A stretch of DNA of 64,000 nt from Lewinellaceae bacterium (GTDB lineage: Bacteria; Bacteroidota; Bacteroidia; Chitinophagales; Saprospiraceae), in the NCBI GenBank assembly GCA_020636375.1, contig JACJXZ010000004.1:664158-728157 (forward strand), written 5' to 3'. The notes under the pieces are model-generated. The model saw only the letters and a list, made by a program, of their open reading frames with translations. It made no database searches and was not told where the DNA came from. The position numbers and the translations under genes were made by a program. Of this stretch, positions 53,101 through 62,200 are shown piece after piece (position 1 is the first letter of the stretch; each line of letters begins with the position of its first letter).

Positions 53101-53693
53101 ATCACGGCGCTCCGGACGCTCCGGAAGTCGATGTCGTGGCGCAAGGCGCCGGCGTATTGTTCGACGACGTAGAATACGGCGAATTTCAGGGGTACCTCAA
53201 CGTGCCCGCCTCCGCTTACGTCCTGAACGTGACGCCCGGCAACGACAACAGCACCGTCGTGCGCGCCTATGACGCCGACCTTTCGGGGCTGGACGGCGGC
53301 GCCGCCACTGTTTTTGCCTCCGGCTTCCTGGGCAGCGAGGACGAAGCGGACGCCTTCGGCGTCTGGGTGGCCCTGCCCAACGGGGAGGCCTTCCCGCTGA
53401 CGCAGATCGTGAGCACCCGGGATATTGCGGACAAAATCCCGTCCTTCCTCCTGGCGCCCAACCCGGTGAGCAGCGTGGCGCAGGTTCAGTATACGCTCAG
53501 CGAAGAGGCCGATATTACGGTCGCCATCCAGGATGCCGCCGGCAACCTGGTCCGCACCGAATACCTCGGCCGGCAGCCGGCCGGAGAGCACAGCCGCGCC
53601 TTCGAAGCCGGCGCCCTGCCGTCGGGCCTGTATACCTACAGCCTGATCACGCCGGACGGGGTGCTGGCCCGGCGGTTCGTCGTGGCCCGGTAG
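50118..53693 (+). CDS. Surface protein with five DUF4397 repeats and T9SS type A sorting domain
   Basis: The 1,191-residue protein starts with a signal peptide (MKKLYLALLAILMSCAAYSQ). It then contains five units of about 200-220 residues, each opening with ARVQVIHNSP or a variant (residues about 23, 248, 458, 670 and 885) and a second half-repeat around FHGSPGAPPVDV. These are DUF4397 beta-sandwiches. The end (LAPNPVSSVAQVQYTLSEEA to ARRFVVAR) is a Por-type T9SS sorting signal. It is probably exported and anchored to surface lipopolysaccharide; a binding or adhesion role is likely but unproven. It lies between two AAA+ genes and is followed by a clear terminator. Confidence 0.9.
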   Translation: MKKLYLALLAILMSCAAYSQNARVQVIHNSPTPGTNSGPVVDIYVNGALLPALTAVPFRAATSFLDVPAGADIEVAVAVSPSNSVDDAIATFPLGQLADGEGYAVIANGIVGDADTPFALEVYAGALESNPEPDRADFIAFHGSPGAPAVDISVRGGGTLIEGLEYGAFTEDYISVEPGAYFLDVRASGDPGIVATFQADLSGLPGLAGGVATVFASGILGGTPSFGLYAALVNGQVIEFLPFEVARLQVIHNAPAQPVDIYLNGELAGDDFEFRTATAFGDIPAGIPLNIGVAPGNSTSVEDTLANFQVVFENAKTYVAIANGIVGDPDTPFTLAVNDMGREAANNAGEVDLSVFHGSPDAPPVDVDIFTAGNIIDGLSFGQFTGDYLSVGPGLYYLQVRADGSPDIVATFEADLAGLGGGAATVFASGFLGAAPGFGLFAALPSGLVVELPAVGSARLQVIHNSPSPTVDVYANGGLLIDDFEFRTATPFVDVPAGATVNIGVAPGNSTSVEDTLANFPVLFEAGETYAVVANGIVGDPDFPFTLAAYAPALEQGLGQDEVSVLVFHGSPGAPPVAVNDFAEDPLFDGLAYGEFIGYAQLAPENYFLEVRPSGSEDLVGTFSLNLTGAGGLSATLFASGIVGGEPNFGLFAALPNGDVIDLTPVALTQLIHNSPAAAAGVVDLWANNVVKVEEDLAFQSATGLVYYPTRIPITLGVAPADSDDPSDILFNLPDPVIFEDGKYHVIIANGIPGDADTPFELAINTEANLFAPNAQSIDVSLFHGSPNAPAVDIVARDLMLPLANDFAYGEFEQLAALPPNNYYAEVYPAGSESLVATFESPLPPSSAGLSLVGVVSGLLGQDPPLDLLFFSPTGEVIRATPVAQVQVIHNSPTPTVDVYANGNILLPDFEFRTATPFVDLPTRTAFDIAVAPGNSASVEDSLVSFKNVIFEDGRKYVVIATGVVGDLDTPFSLAVTDMAQTRAEGGQGVDLLLYHGAPDAPEVDVVAQGAGVLFDDVEYGEFQGYLNVPASAYVLNVTPGNDNSTVVRAYDADLSGLDGGAATVFASGFLGSEDEADAFGVWVALPNGEAFPLTQIVSTRDIADKIPSFLLAPNPVSSVAQVQYTLSEEADITVAIQDAAGNLVRTEYLGRQPAGEHSRAFEAGALPSGLYTYSLITPDGVLARRFVVAR

Positions 53694-53756
53694 GCAGTTG
53701 TTCCGGAGGCAGGCAGACTGCCGCTGTGTTGCCCGGAATGCCACTTGGAGAACAGG

Positions 53757-53790
53757 AGGCGCGTCGGTTTCGGCCGGCGCGCCTTTTTTA
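53757..53790 (+). terminator. Rho-independent terminator after the DUF4397 gene
   Basis: AGGCGCGTCGG pairs with CCGGCGCGCCT across a short loop (53757-53784) and is followed by TTTTTTATT. It lies 63 bp after the stop codon. Confidence 0.85.
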
Positions 53791-53831
53791 TTGGCGCAGT
53801 CAAGAAGTTTTTTTCAAAATTCCCGAAAAAA

Positions 53832-53864
53832 TTTGATCCTCAGCCTTTGGAATGATTATCTTTA
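53832..53864 (+). promoter_or_regulatory. Candidate Bacteroidota promoter of the CbxX-like gene
   Basis: TTTG at 53832-53835 and TATCTTTA at 53857-53864 are 21 nt apart and fit TTTG / TAnnTTTG with one mismatch. The ATG is 30 bp downstream at 53895. Confidence 0.5.
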
Positions 53865-53894
53865 AAAGTTAAACAAAAAAATGGATCAAGCGGA

Positions 53895-56533
53895 ATGGCC
53901 GAAGAATACCTCCATCCGGAAATAAAAAAGTTCAAATTCCGAGAACTGAAGGTCTATGCATCTACCGAATGGCTGGCGGACAACAAGAAGAAGTACCGCC
54001 AGGTTTTTGACCGTTATGAGACGACCTATGTGTACGCCGAGCTCTCCTTCTACAACAAACTCTTTGATGTTGAGGACTGGGAAGTGGAAGTGGAGCTGAA
54101 GTGCTATTCGATGAAGAAATCCCAGAAGCTGCTGTGTTCGCTTCCCTTCCGGCGCAAGGTGAGCAAGTACGACCACATCATGTACATCCGCGAAGGCTGG
54201 GGCAACAAGGCCGAAGGCGCTTTCTGGAAAAAGGGCACCTACTACTGGGAGGCCTGGGTCGGCGGAGAGAAAGTGGCAACCAAATATTTCTACATCGAGG
54301 AAGCCGGCCAGGAGATGCTGCCCGGGGAAAACCCCTACCTGGACGTGCAGTCGCTGAAGCTCTACGAAGGGCCCTACGACGACGTCATCGAGGATGAAAG
54401 GATTTACTACAAGACGTTCAGCAGCGAAGAGACCCGCTATATCTATGTGGAAATATCCCTGCGCAACCTCCATAACGACAAATCCTGGCACTGCGAGCTG
54501 TTTACCAAGTTCTACAACGACGCCCGGGAGCTGAAGGGGCAGGTGGTGCGCCTGCAGCGCATCGACAAGCGGGACGACCTCATCCGGATCACCGCCGGCT
54601 GGGGTTCCAACGTCAAAGGCTCCTGGCGCAAAGACCGCTACACGGCGGAGATCGTATTCATGGACCGCCTGCTGGCGGTGGTGCCCTTCGAGGTAGCGGA
54701 GGATTTTGAACAGGGCGTTGGCGGCGTGCTGCTGCCCAACCGGCAGTCGCCCGTCGTCCTGGCGCCCGACGAGGGGTTCAACCAGACTTTCGAGGAAGTC
54801 ATGGTCAAACTCGACGCCCTGATCGGGCTGGACGCCATAAAATCGCAGGTGCTCGACCACGCCAAGTACATCCAGTTCCTCCAGCTCCGCAAGGAAAAGG
54901 GCTTCAAAGAAAAGGAGGAGATCAACGTCCACTCCGTTTTCATCGGCAACCCGGGCACGGGCAAGACCACCGTGGCCAAGATGATGGGCCTGCTGTACAA
55001 AAAGATGGGCCTGCTGACCAAGGGCCACGTCCACGAAGTGGACCGCGTCGACCTGGTCGGCGAATACATCGGCCAGACGGCGCCCAAGGTCAAAGAGGCC
55101 ATCGAAAAGGCGAGGGGAGGGGTGCTGTTCATCGACGAGGCCTATGCCCTGGCCCGCTCCAACGACGACAGCAAGGACTTCGGCCGGGAGGTGATCGAAA
55201 TCCTGGTCAAGGAAATGTCCAACGGCCCGGGCGACCTGGCGGTGATCGTCGCCGGCTACCCCAAGGAGATGAAACACTTCCTGGATTCCAACCCGGGGCT
55301 GAAGTCCCGCTTCAAATTATACTTCGAATTTTCCGACTACCTGCCCCAGGAGCTGTCGCAGATCGCCGACTTCGCCTGCCGGGAGAAGGGGGTAGTGCTG
55401 ACCGAAAAGGCCAAGAAGAAGATCGACGAGATCATCATCAACGCCTTCCGCAAGCGCGACCGCTCCTTCGGCAACGCCCGCTTCGTCTACGACCTCATCG
55501 AAAAGTCGAAGGTCAATCTCGGCCTGCGCATCATGTCGGAGGACGACCCCAAGCGGATGGACAAGGAGGAACTCTCCCTCGTCCGCCTGGGAGACGTGGA
55601 AAAGATCGACGTGGAAGCCCGGCCCGAGCTGCCCAATATCCCGGTCGACGAACCCCTGCTCAAGGAGTCCCTCGACCAGCTCTACCGCCTCATCGGCATG
55701 GAGAACATCAAGGCGCAGATCAGCGAGCTGGTCCGCCTGGTGCGCTTCTACCGGGAGACCAACCGCGACGTGCTCAACAGTTTCTTCCTCCATACCGTCT
55801 TCATCGGCAACCCCGGCACCGGCAAAACGACGGTGGCCCGCATCCTCACCCAGATCTACAAAGCCCTGGGCGTGCTGGAGAGAGGTCACATGGTGGAGAC
55901 CGACCGCCAGGGCCTGGTGGCCGGCCATGTCGGCCAGACGGCCATCAAGACCGCCGAGCGCATCGACGAGTCCATGGGCGGCGTGCTGTTCATCGACGAG
56001 GCCTACTCCCTGACCCAGCGCGCCGGCAGCGGGGGCGACTTTGGCGACGAGTGCCATACAGACGCTGCTCAAGCGCATGGAAGACCACCGCGCGTCTTCT
56101 TCGTCTTCGTCGCTACTACCCCGACAATATGGAGGACTTCCTCAAGGCCAACCCGGGGCTGAACTCCCGCTTCGACAAAATCCTCAAATTCGAGGACTAC
56201 TCGCCCAAAGAACTCAACCGCATCGCCCTGCAGATGCTTGCCCAGGAAAATGTGGTGCCGTCTCCGGAGGCCGAAGAGCACATCAAGGAATACCTGGCCT
56301 TCCTCCACAGATACCGGGACAAATACTTCGGCAACGCCCGCACGGTGCGCAACATCGTCAACGAGGCCATCAAGAACCACAACCTGCGCCTGGCCGCCCT
56401 CTCCCCGGAGGAGCGGGCGCACACCCCTGCCAACCTGCTGACCATCGAAGACGTGCAGTCGTTCAAGACGGACAAGAGCAGCTTTGTGTTCAACAAGCAG
56501 TCGATCGGGTTCCGGCGGCCGGCGGGGGAGTAG
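53895..56533 (+). CDS. Tandem CbxX/CfxQ-type AAA+ ATPase with N-terminal beta-repeats (frame interrupted near 56050)
   Basis: The restored product has about 880 residues. Residues 1-280 form two similar beta-rich halves (REGWGNKAEGAFWKKG in the first, TAGWGSNVKGSWRKDR in the second), unlike known partners. Two CbxX-type AAA+ modules follow, with Walker A GNPGTGKTT at K357 and K644, Walker B GVLFIDEAYALAR and GVLFIDEAYSLTQ, and C-terminal helical lids. CbxX proteins remodel protein complexes such as Rubisco, but this fusion is different. Within 56048-56115 one base is gained (GAGTGCCAT for GAGGCCAT) and two are lost, so the last 160 residues (DNMEDFLKANPGLNSRFDK onward) lie in another frame. 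Both sides of the break look intact, which favours sequence error. Confidence 0.82.
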
Positions 56534-56543
56534 GGCAGCTTCC

Positions 56544-59011
56544 TTACCTCACCAACACAAACGCCCCCGTCAGCCGGACAGCTTCCCCATCCAGCCTCCT
56601 GGCAGTAAGCAGGAATGCATAGGCGCCCGGCGGTGCAGCCAAGCCTTCCACGGTGCCGTTCCATCCCAGGGATTCTTCGTTGGGCGCAAAGGCGTAGCGT
56701 TCGAAGAGCAATCCGCCCCAACGGTTATAAATGCGGAACGATTCGATTTCGGGGATGGAAGCCCCGGCGAAGGGCGCCAGGCGGTCGTTTCGCCCGTCCC
56801 CGTTAGGAGAAAAGGCGCTGGGCACGTAGATGCCTGTCGGCTTACTGACCAGGATGTTTGTCCAGGCAGTAGCCGTGCAGCCCAGGCTATCGGTGAGCAG
56901 GGCCTGGTAGGCGGTGCTTTCCCATGGGCGGGCTACGGGCGCCAGGCAGGTGTCGCAGGACAGGAAATCCGGCGGCCGCCAGCGGATTTGCGGGTTAGCG
57001 GCATTGGTGTTGGGCCGCAGCAGGAGGCTGTCTCCCAGCCGCAGGGTGGTGTCTTTGGGGAGGAGCAAATAGAGAGGTTCCGGATCCCGGAGAGAAAACG
57101 CATAGCGCAGCCGGCAGCCGGCAGCGTCTTCTATGGCCAAAACATAGCTGCCTGCCGACAAGCCGCCGATAGATGCCGTTGCCTGGAGCGGGCTTCCTTC
57201 CAGCCCGGCCAGGTAGGGGGCGTTCCCGCCCCGGATGCTGTCTATGCGGACACTTCCGGAGCTTTCTCCCGTGCAGCGCGGATCAGACAAGGCGAAGGCC
57301 GCCTGCAGGCTATTCTCTGACAAGGTTATCGTGTCAGCAGCCGAACAACCCCGGGCGTCGGTCACGGTAAGGCTATAGGAACCCGCCTCGCTTGCCTGGA
57401 TGTAAGGCCCTTCGGCGCCGGTAGACCATTGGTATCCGCCTTCTGCATCAGAAGACAGCCGCACCAGGCTGTCCGTACACAAATTGCCGGAGGCCAGGAT
57501 GGAAAACTCGGGCAGAGGGTATGTTTCCAGGTGCAGGATGAGCAGGCTGTCGCAACCGGACGGGGTGGGGATGGTGTCCAGGTAAGCGCCGGGAGCGCTC
57601 AGCAACTGGCCATTGAAGGCATAAGCCTCCCCTTGGCAGATGGCGGCCTGGAGGCTGCCGGCCCGTTCCAATACCTCCAGCCGCAGGCAGCGGGTAGAGT
57701 CGCAGCCGTTGGCTGCCGCGTAGGCGAGGCACACCGTCGTATCCACGCCCAACAGCAGGCCCTCCCATTCCAGTTTTTCGCCCCAGCAGATGGATTGTTG
57801 AATTTCGGCGTAGAAGGTATCCAGGATGGTAAGGCTTATGCAATGGATAGAATCGCAGCCTTCCACGGAGGCATAAGCCTGGCACAGGGTGGTATCGGAG
57901 GCGTAGGTGCCGCCTTGCCATTCAAAAACCTCGCCCCGGCACAGCTGCATCTCCTGAACGGTAAAGATGCTGTCTGCCCCGGCGAGGGTAAAGGAAGCCG
58001 AAGCGGTGCAGCCGTTGGCGTCGGTGGCCGTCAGTTGGTAGGTTCCGGCGCCGATGCCGGCCAGGGTGTCGCCCGGCAGGCCGGGGTTCCAGGAGAAGGC
58101 ATAAGGGGGCGTGCCGCCTCGGGCCCGGGCGTAGAGCGAAGCGGTGTTGCCGCAGGCGAAAGAAGTGGAAGGAAGGATGTCGGCAGACAGGCTGTCGGGT
58201 TGAGCAACCCAAAGGGTATCGGCATTTTGGCAGCCCAGGGCGTCGGTCACGGTGACGGTGTATTGGCCGGCGCTGAGATCAGAGCGCTGGGAGGTGGTTT
58301 GGCCGTCGGGCCAGAGGAATGCGTGGGGGGGCTGGCCCAAAGGTGCATTCAGCGTAACCGTTCCATCATCAGCGCCGAAACAGGAAGTAAGGGCGGTATC
58401 CGGTTCTATTTGCAGGAAACCCTCATCCAGGATGATGGTGGACAGGGACGGCATGCCGCTGTAAAAGGAGGAATACAGGGTGACGGCCACTTCCCGTGCT
58501 CCAAAGGCGGGGTCGGCAGCATCGTTGTAGTATAAGCAGTTTTTGATGGCCTCGGCGAAGGCGGTTTCCGCCGCTCCGCCCTGGTTGATTAAAACCAGGT
58601 TGGCGCTGCCAGTTCCCTGAATGGAAATGCCGGCTACCGCTGAAGCAGCCAGGTACTCCTGCCCGGGGTTCAGGATGCCTGTCAAATTCAGTTTCACCGA
58701 ATCGATCGGAAAGGGCGAAAATACTTCGGCATCGTTGTCTGCGATGGCCACCGGGCCGGCGCAAGCATAGCGCAGGAAGTTGTTGAGGGTGTCGCCCGAG
58801 CTGTCGTCCGCATCCAGGTCGGCGTAGATTTCGCAGGGGGGGAGGATGCATTCGGTGGCGGTGGCCGCGTCTATTATCCATCTGGGAAATTCATCGCAAA
58901 CCGGAGTTAATTCATAAGTTTCAAAATCTAGATGATAAATGGTGCTGCCCGTCGTGCCAGTCGCGATGGCATAAGTAACAATACTACGGCGAGTATATGT
59001 TTAAATTTCAT
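56544..59011 (-). CDS. Secreted SprB-like protein with T9SS type B (CHU_C) sorting domain (frame interrupted near 58970)
   Basis: The true start is probably the ATG at 59011: MKFKHILAVVLLLM is a signal peptide. The frame then breaks at ATGGCAT (about 58970), where ATGGCCAT would join it to TGSTIYHLDFETYELTPV and the long open frame. The body has SprB-like repeats (SCFGADDGTVTLNAPLGQ, AGQYTVTVTDALGC) and repeated CDS-type loops (GEKLEWEGLLLGVD, NGCDSTRCLRLEVLE). The end is a CHU_C domain (YVPSAFSPNGDGRNDRLAPF, YNRWGGLLFERYAF, TGAFVLVR). The protein should be exported by the type IX system to the surface, with a role in adhesion or gliding. The function is inferred from domain type only. Confidence 0.85.
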
Positions 59012-59036
59012 TGGTATTCATTGGTTGAGAAGTGGG

Positions 59037-59063
59037 CCCTGTGAAGTAGGAAGTTTCACAGGG
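59037..59063. terminator. Hairpin between the two T9SS genes
   Basis: CCCTGTGAA pairs with TTCACAGGG across a 9-nt loop. There is no strong T run on either side, so it is a terminator candidate only. It lies just after the end of the sorting-domain frame at 59072 on the minus strand. Confidence 0.45.
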
Positions 59064-59071
59064 GCAACTCC

Positions 59072-59290
59072 TTATTTGTTAAATATGACTTTGGTTAAAA
59101 AAGAATTTCCCTTTTCATCTCTGATCAGGAGGTGATAAAACCCATTCTCTAACACCCTGCCGTTAGTGTTTAAAACAATGGGATTAAAGCCCCGGATAAA
59201 CCCTGTTTCATTCCTTAGCATTTCCTGCCCTAAAAGATTTATCAGGCTAATATGTGCTTTCCCTTCATAAGATGCCGTTATACAAATTGC
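59072..59290 (-). other. Displaced T9SS type A sorting domain, probably the true C terminus of the next gene
   Basis: The frame VIAICITASYEGKAHISLIN, then LLGQEMLRNETGF to FLTKVIFNK, is a Por-type sorting tail. It begins inside the last codons of the large gene at 59265 but in a different frame, and has no start of its own. A frameshift or small deletion near 59280-59290 most likely detached it. The PNP-type opening strand of such domains is missing from both frames, so some bases may be lost. Confidence 0.65.
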
Positions 59291-62200
59291 TATTACAGTC
59301 TTCGACACAAAATGCATGGGTAGGATTCGCATCACAATAATATTGATAGGTACAACTTCCTTCAACTGGGTTAGTGAATCCATCCGGAATACATTCCTGA
59401 TTGATAAATGAAAGTTCTGTGGATATCGATTCTTCAATCAAATAAGCCCCATAGTCGGCTCCCAGGTCACATTTTTTTCGTTTGATACAATAATATCCCT
59501 CGTGGCAGAGCTCCGGGCAGGCATATTGCTGATCCTGCCCATCTTCATATTCTATTGTTATTGCCCCTTCAATCAATAATTCCTCTGTGCCACAAGTCAG
59601 CAAGACTGTACATCCGCAACCTTCATCCAAACAACCAGGGATATCAATAGCGTTTTCATCAACAAAGCAATCCGGGCAAAGCCAGGACTCTGGAATCGTC
59701 TCCTCCCCATTATTTTCTTCTGTCAGGTAACAATTTGTGAAATTTGAATAATTATATTGCAAATATAAAACATCGTTTTCATTCATCAACACATCAGTAT
59801 TGCTGGTATTGCTAAAAAAACCAGTGGTACAATAACCGTCATTAATGCACCAGAAAGGTTGAATGAGATCGGCAGGGCACCCTTCTTCACAATACGGCAC
59901 GCCGTTTGCTTCGGCTTCGGCACAAGACTCGGCGTTCAATAACTCAAAATCCTGAATTACACAAATTGACCCTTCACTTTCACTTGAGTAAGTAACTAAA
60001 AAACATTCGCCCAAAATATCATCCTGAAAAATGCATTGCTCCGTGTTATCAATAGGAATCTCATTTTCCTCGTCGAAGTTTTCGCTGCAAGAACCACATT
60101 CTGCAAAAATAAAATAATTGGTGTTGTAATGTATGGGTCCATAAGTATCATTTCCCCAACTATAGGCAACGGGAGACCCCACATTTTCAAAAGCCTCCAT
60201 AGGGAAAATGCAACCACATTTATTGTCCAGCGTGATTTTCCAGCCATAACCGGCCGGCACGTCAAAAAAGCCCCATCCCGGCAAATGGATTACTCCTCCC
60301 GAATAACATTCCTCGTCAGAAGAGACTTCAGCATTGTCTGGAATAAAGCAGAAAGGGTCTAAGCACCTCGTAGCTCCAGAATTACAATACACGGATTGGG
60401 CGTCAAACCAGCAACCGCAATTTTTTTCCTGGCATAACCTAACAATATAATCGCTGTTGAACAACTCCTCATGGCTGGGTGCAGGCAAATAGGTAGGATG
60501 TAAAATTTCAGCCTGCTGAAACTCTTCGAACCCTACATCCCAAAAATTACTACTCCAAAATTTTCTTTCGCTCGTTGCGTAAAAAGTATTGGCTTCATCT
60601 GGCAAAAATTGCATCCAGGCAGTCTGCGAACAGCCATATTGATCTGTCACCTTACAATTGTACGTCCCATAAAAACCATCTGGAATATCAATGTACTGGG
60701 CACCGGATAAAAATTGGTAAGGGTTCCACCTAAAGGCCCCCATTATTGGGCTATTTAGGCCAGGCCCTGTCCACTCGATAATAAACTCAACATTTGGTTC
60801 TGCACCGTACGAATATATGTTGTCAAAACCTAATCGTTTTTGTCCGTTTTCCGAGTCACATTGATTGTTCGCTCCCAAAACTATCGTAAAATCAGGGCAA
60901 GAATCCTTGATGGTAAAGCATTTTTCTTTTTGCCTTCCGCAATCGTCTTCTACTACAACACAATATTCTCCTGCCTCCAGATGGGTTATATCCTGGTTTG
61001 TGCTGGAATAAGCATTTGGCCCCGTCCAGGTAAAGGAGTATGGGGGATACCCGCCGGCAATCTCAATACGAATTGCCCCTCCTGTACTTGTCAAATCCGG
61101 GATAATGCTTCCAACAGGAGCATTTATTTGAAGAGGCCCTTCAGATGAGAATGGGCAAGCAGGAAGTATAAAGCCGGCAGATGAATGACATGATGTTATC
61201 AAATCCGTCACCGTCACTGAATATGACCCACCCGACAACCCTTCATTAAGTGCCGTGGACACTCCATTAGACCACAAAATATTGTAGTCCGATGAATTGG
61301 AAACTTCAATTTCCAGGAAACCATCTCCAAAATCCTGATTGGGGTTTAAGGGATTTATTGTAGCCCCTTGAAACCCAGCCAATGTTATTTCAGGAGCCGC
61401 CAGGCTTTCTACCTCGAATGAATAAACCCGCTCACACCCCCAGCTGTTGACCAGGGTGAGAGAATAGTTGCCAGCCGACAAGCCGGTTAGGCTATTGCTG
61501 AAAAACCCACTGTGGGCTTCCCACACTGTCCCGTCGCTCCAGGTAAGGGTATAGGGCGAACCAGTGTTTATTCCAGATTCATCCACAAAAGTAATAGAAA
61601 TTTCCCCGTCGGAACCTTCGCCGCAAGCGTGGGTGATTTTTTTCGTAAGCGCCGGTTGAAACAACGCGATTTCAAAGGAACGGCTAATTTCACAACCAAA
61701 CCTGTTCGTCACAATTACGGAATATACGCCAGGTTCTAAATTTTCGGCATCCTCGGCAGTTGCCCCATTGCTCCAGGAATATGAAAAGGGCCCGGCCTCC
61801 TGTTCTCCTCCTACCGTAATATCGATAGCCCCAAGGCTGCCTTCTCCACAAAGGTTGGTTTGCGCACTTTCGGTTATCTGAAAAGAGGGCGGCCCGTTAA
61901 CCTGGCTGATGTTGGCCGTAAAATTGACCACCCGCCCGCAACCGTCGGTTAAAGTGATGTCATAATTTCCGGAACTCAACTCTTCGATGAAAACCGGGCT
62001 GGAAAAAACAGTTGTGCTGCCAGACACTGTCCCCCCGGAACTAACCCATGAGGCTTCATAAGGGCCTTCCCCGCCTGTGAATGGAATAATTGCCGACCCG
62101 GTATTAGAAACACATATTGCGCCTTCGGTTACTATGCCGCCCTCATTTATGTCCATTGGTTCGTAAATTTCCGGTATATTAATGTTAAATACCTGCGCGG

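Noticed and set aside
50367..53744. 1,125-residue minus-strand open frame opposite the DUF4397 gene
   Set aside because: GC-rich codons on the plus strand leave few antisense stops. The product is repetitive (GRRVVD, VGDD) and mirrors the repeats of the real gene.
56048..56115. Programmed ribosomal frameshift in the CbxX-like gene
   Set aside because: Three separate indels are needed within 60 bases and there is no slippery heptamer with a downstream structure. Sequence error or mutation is simpler.
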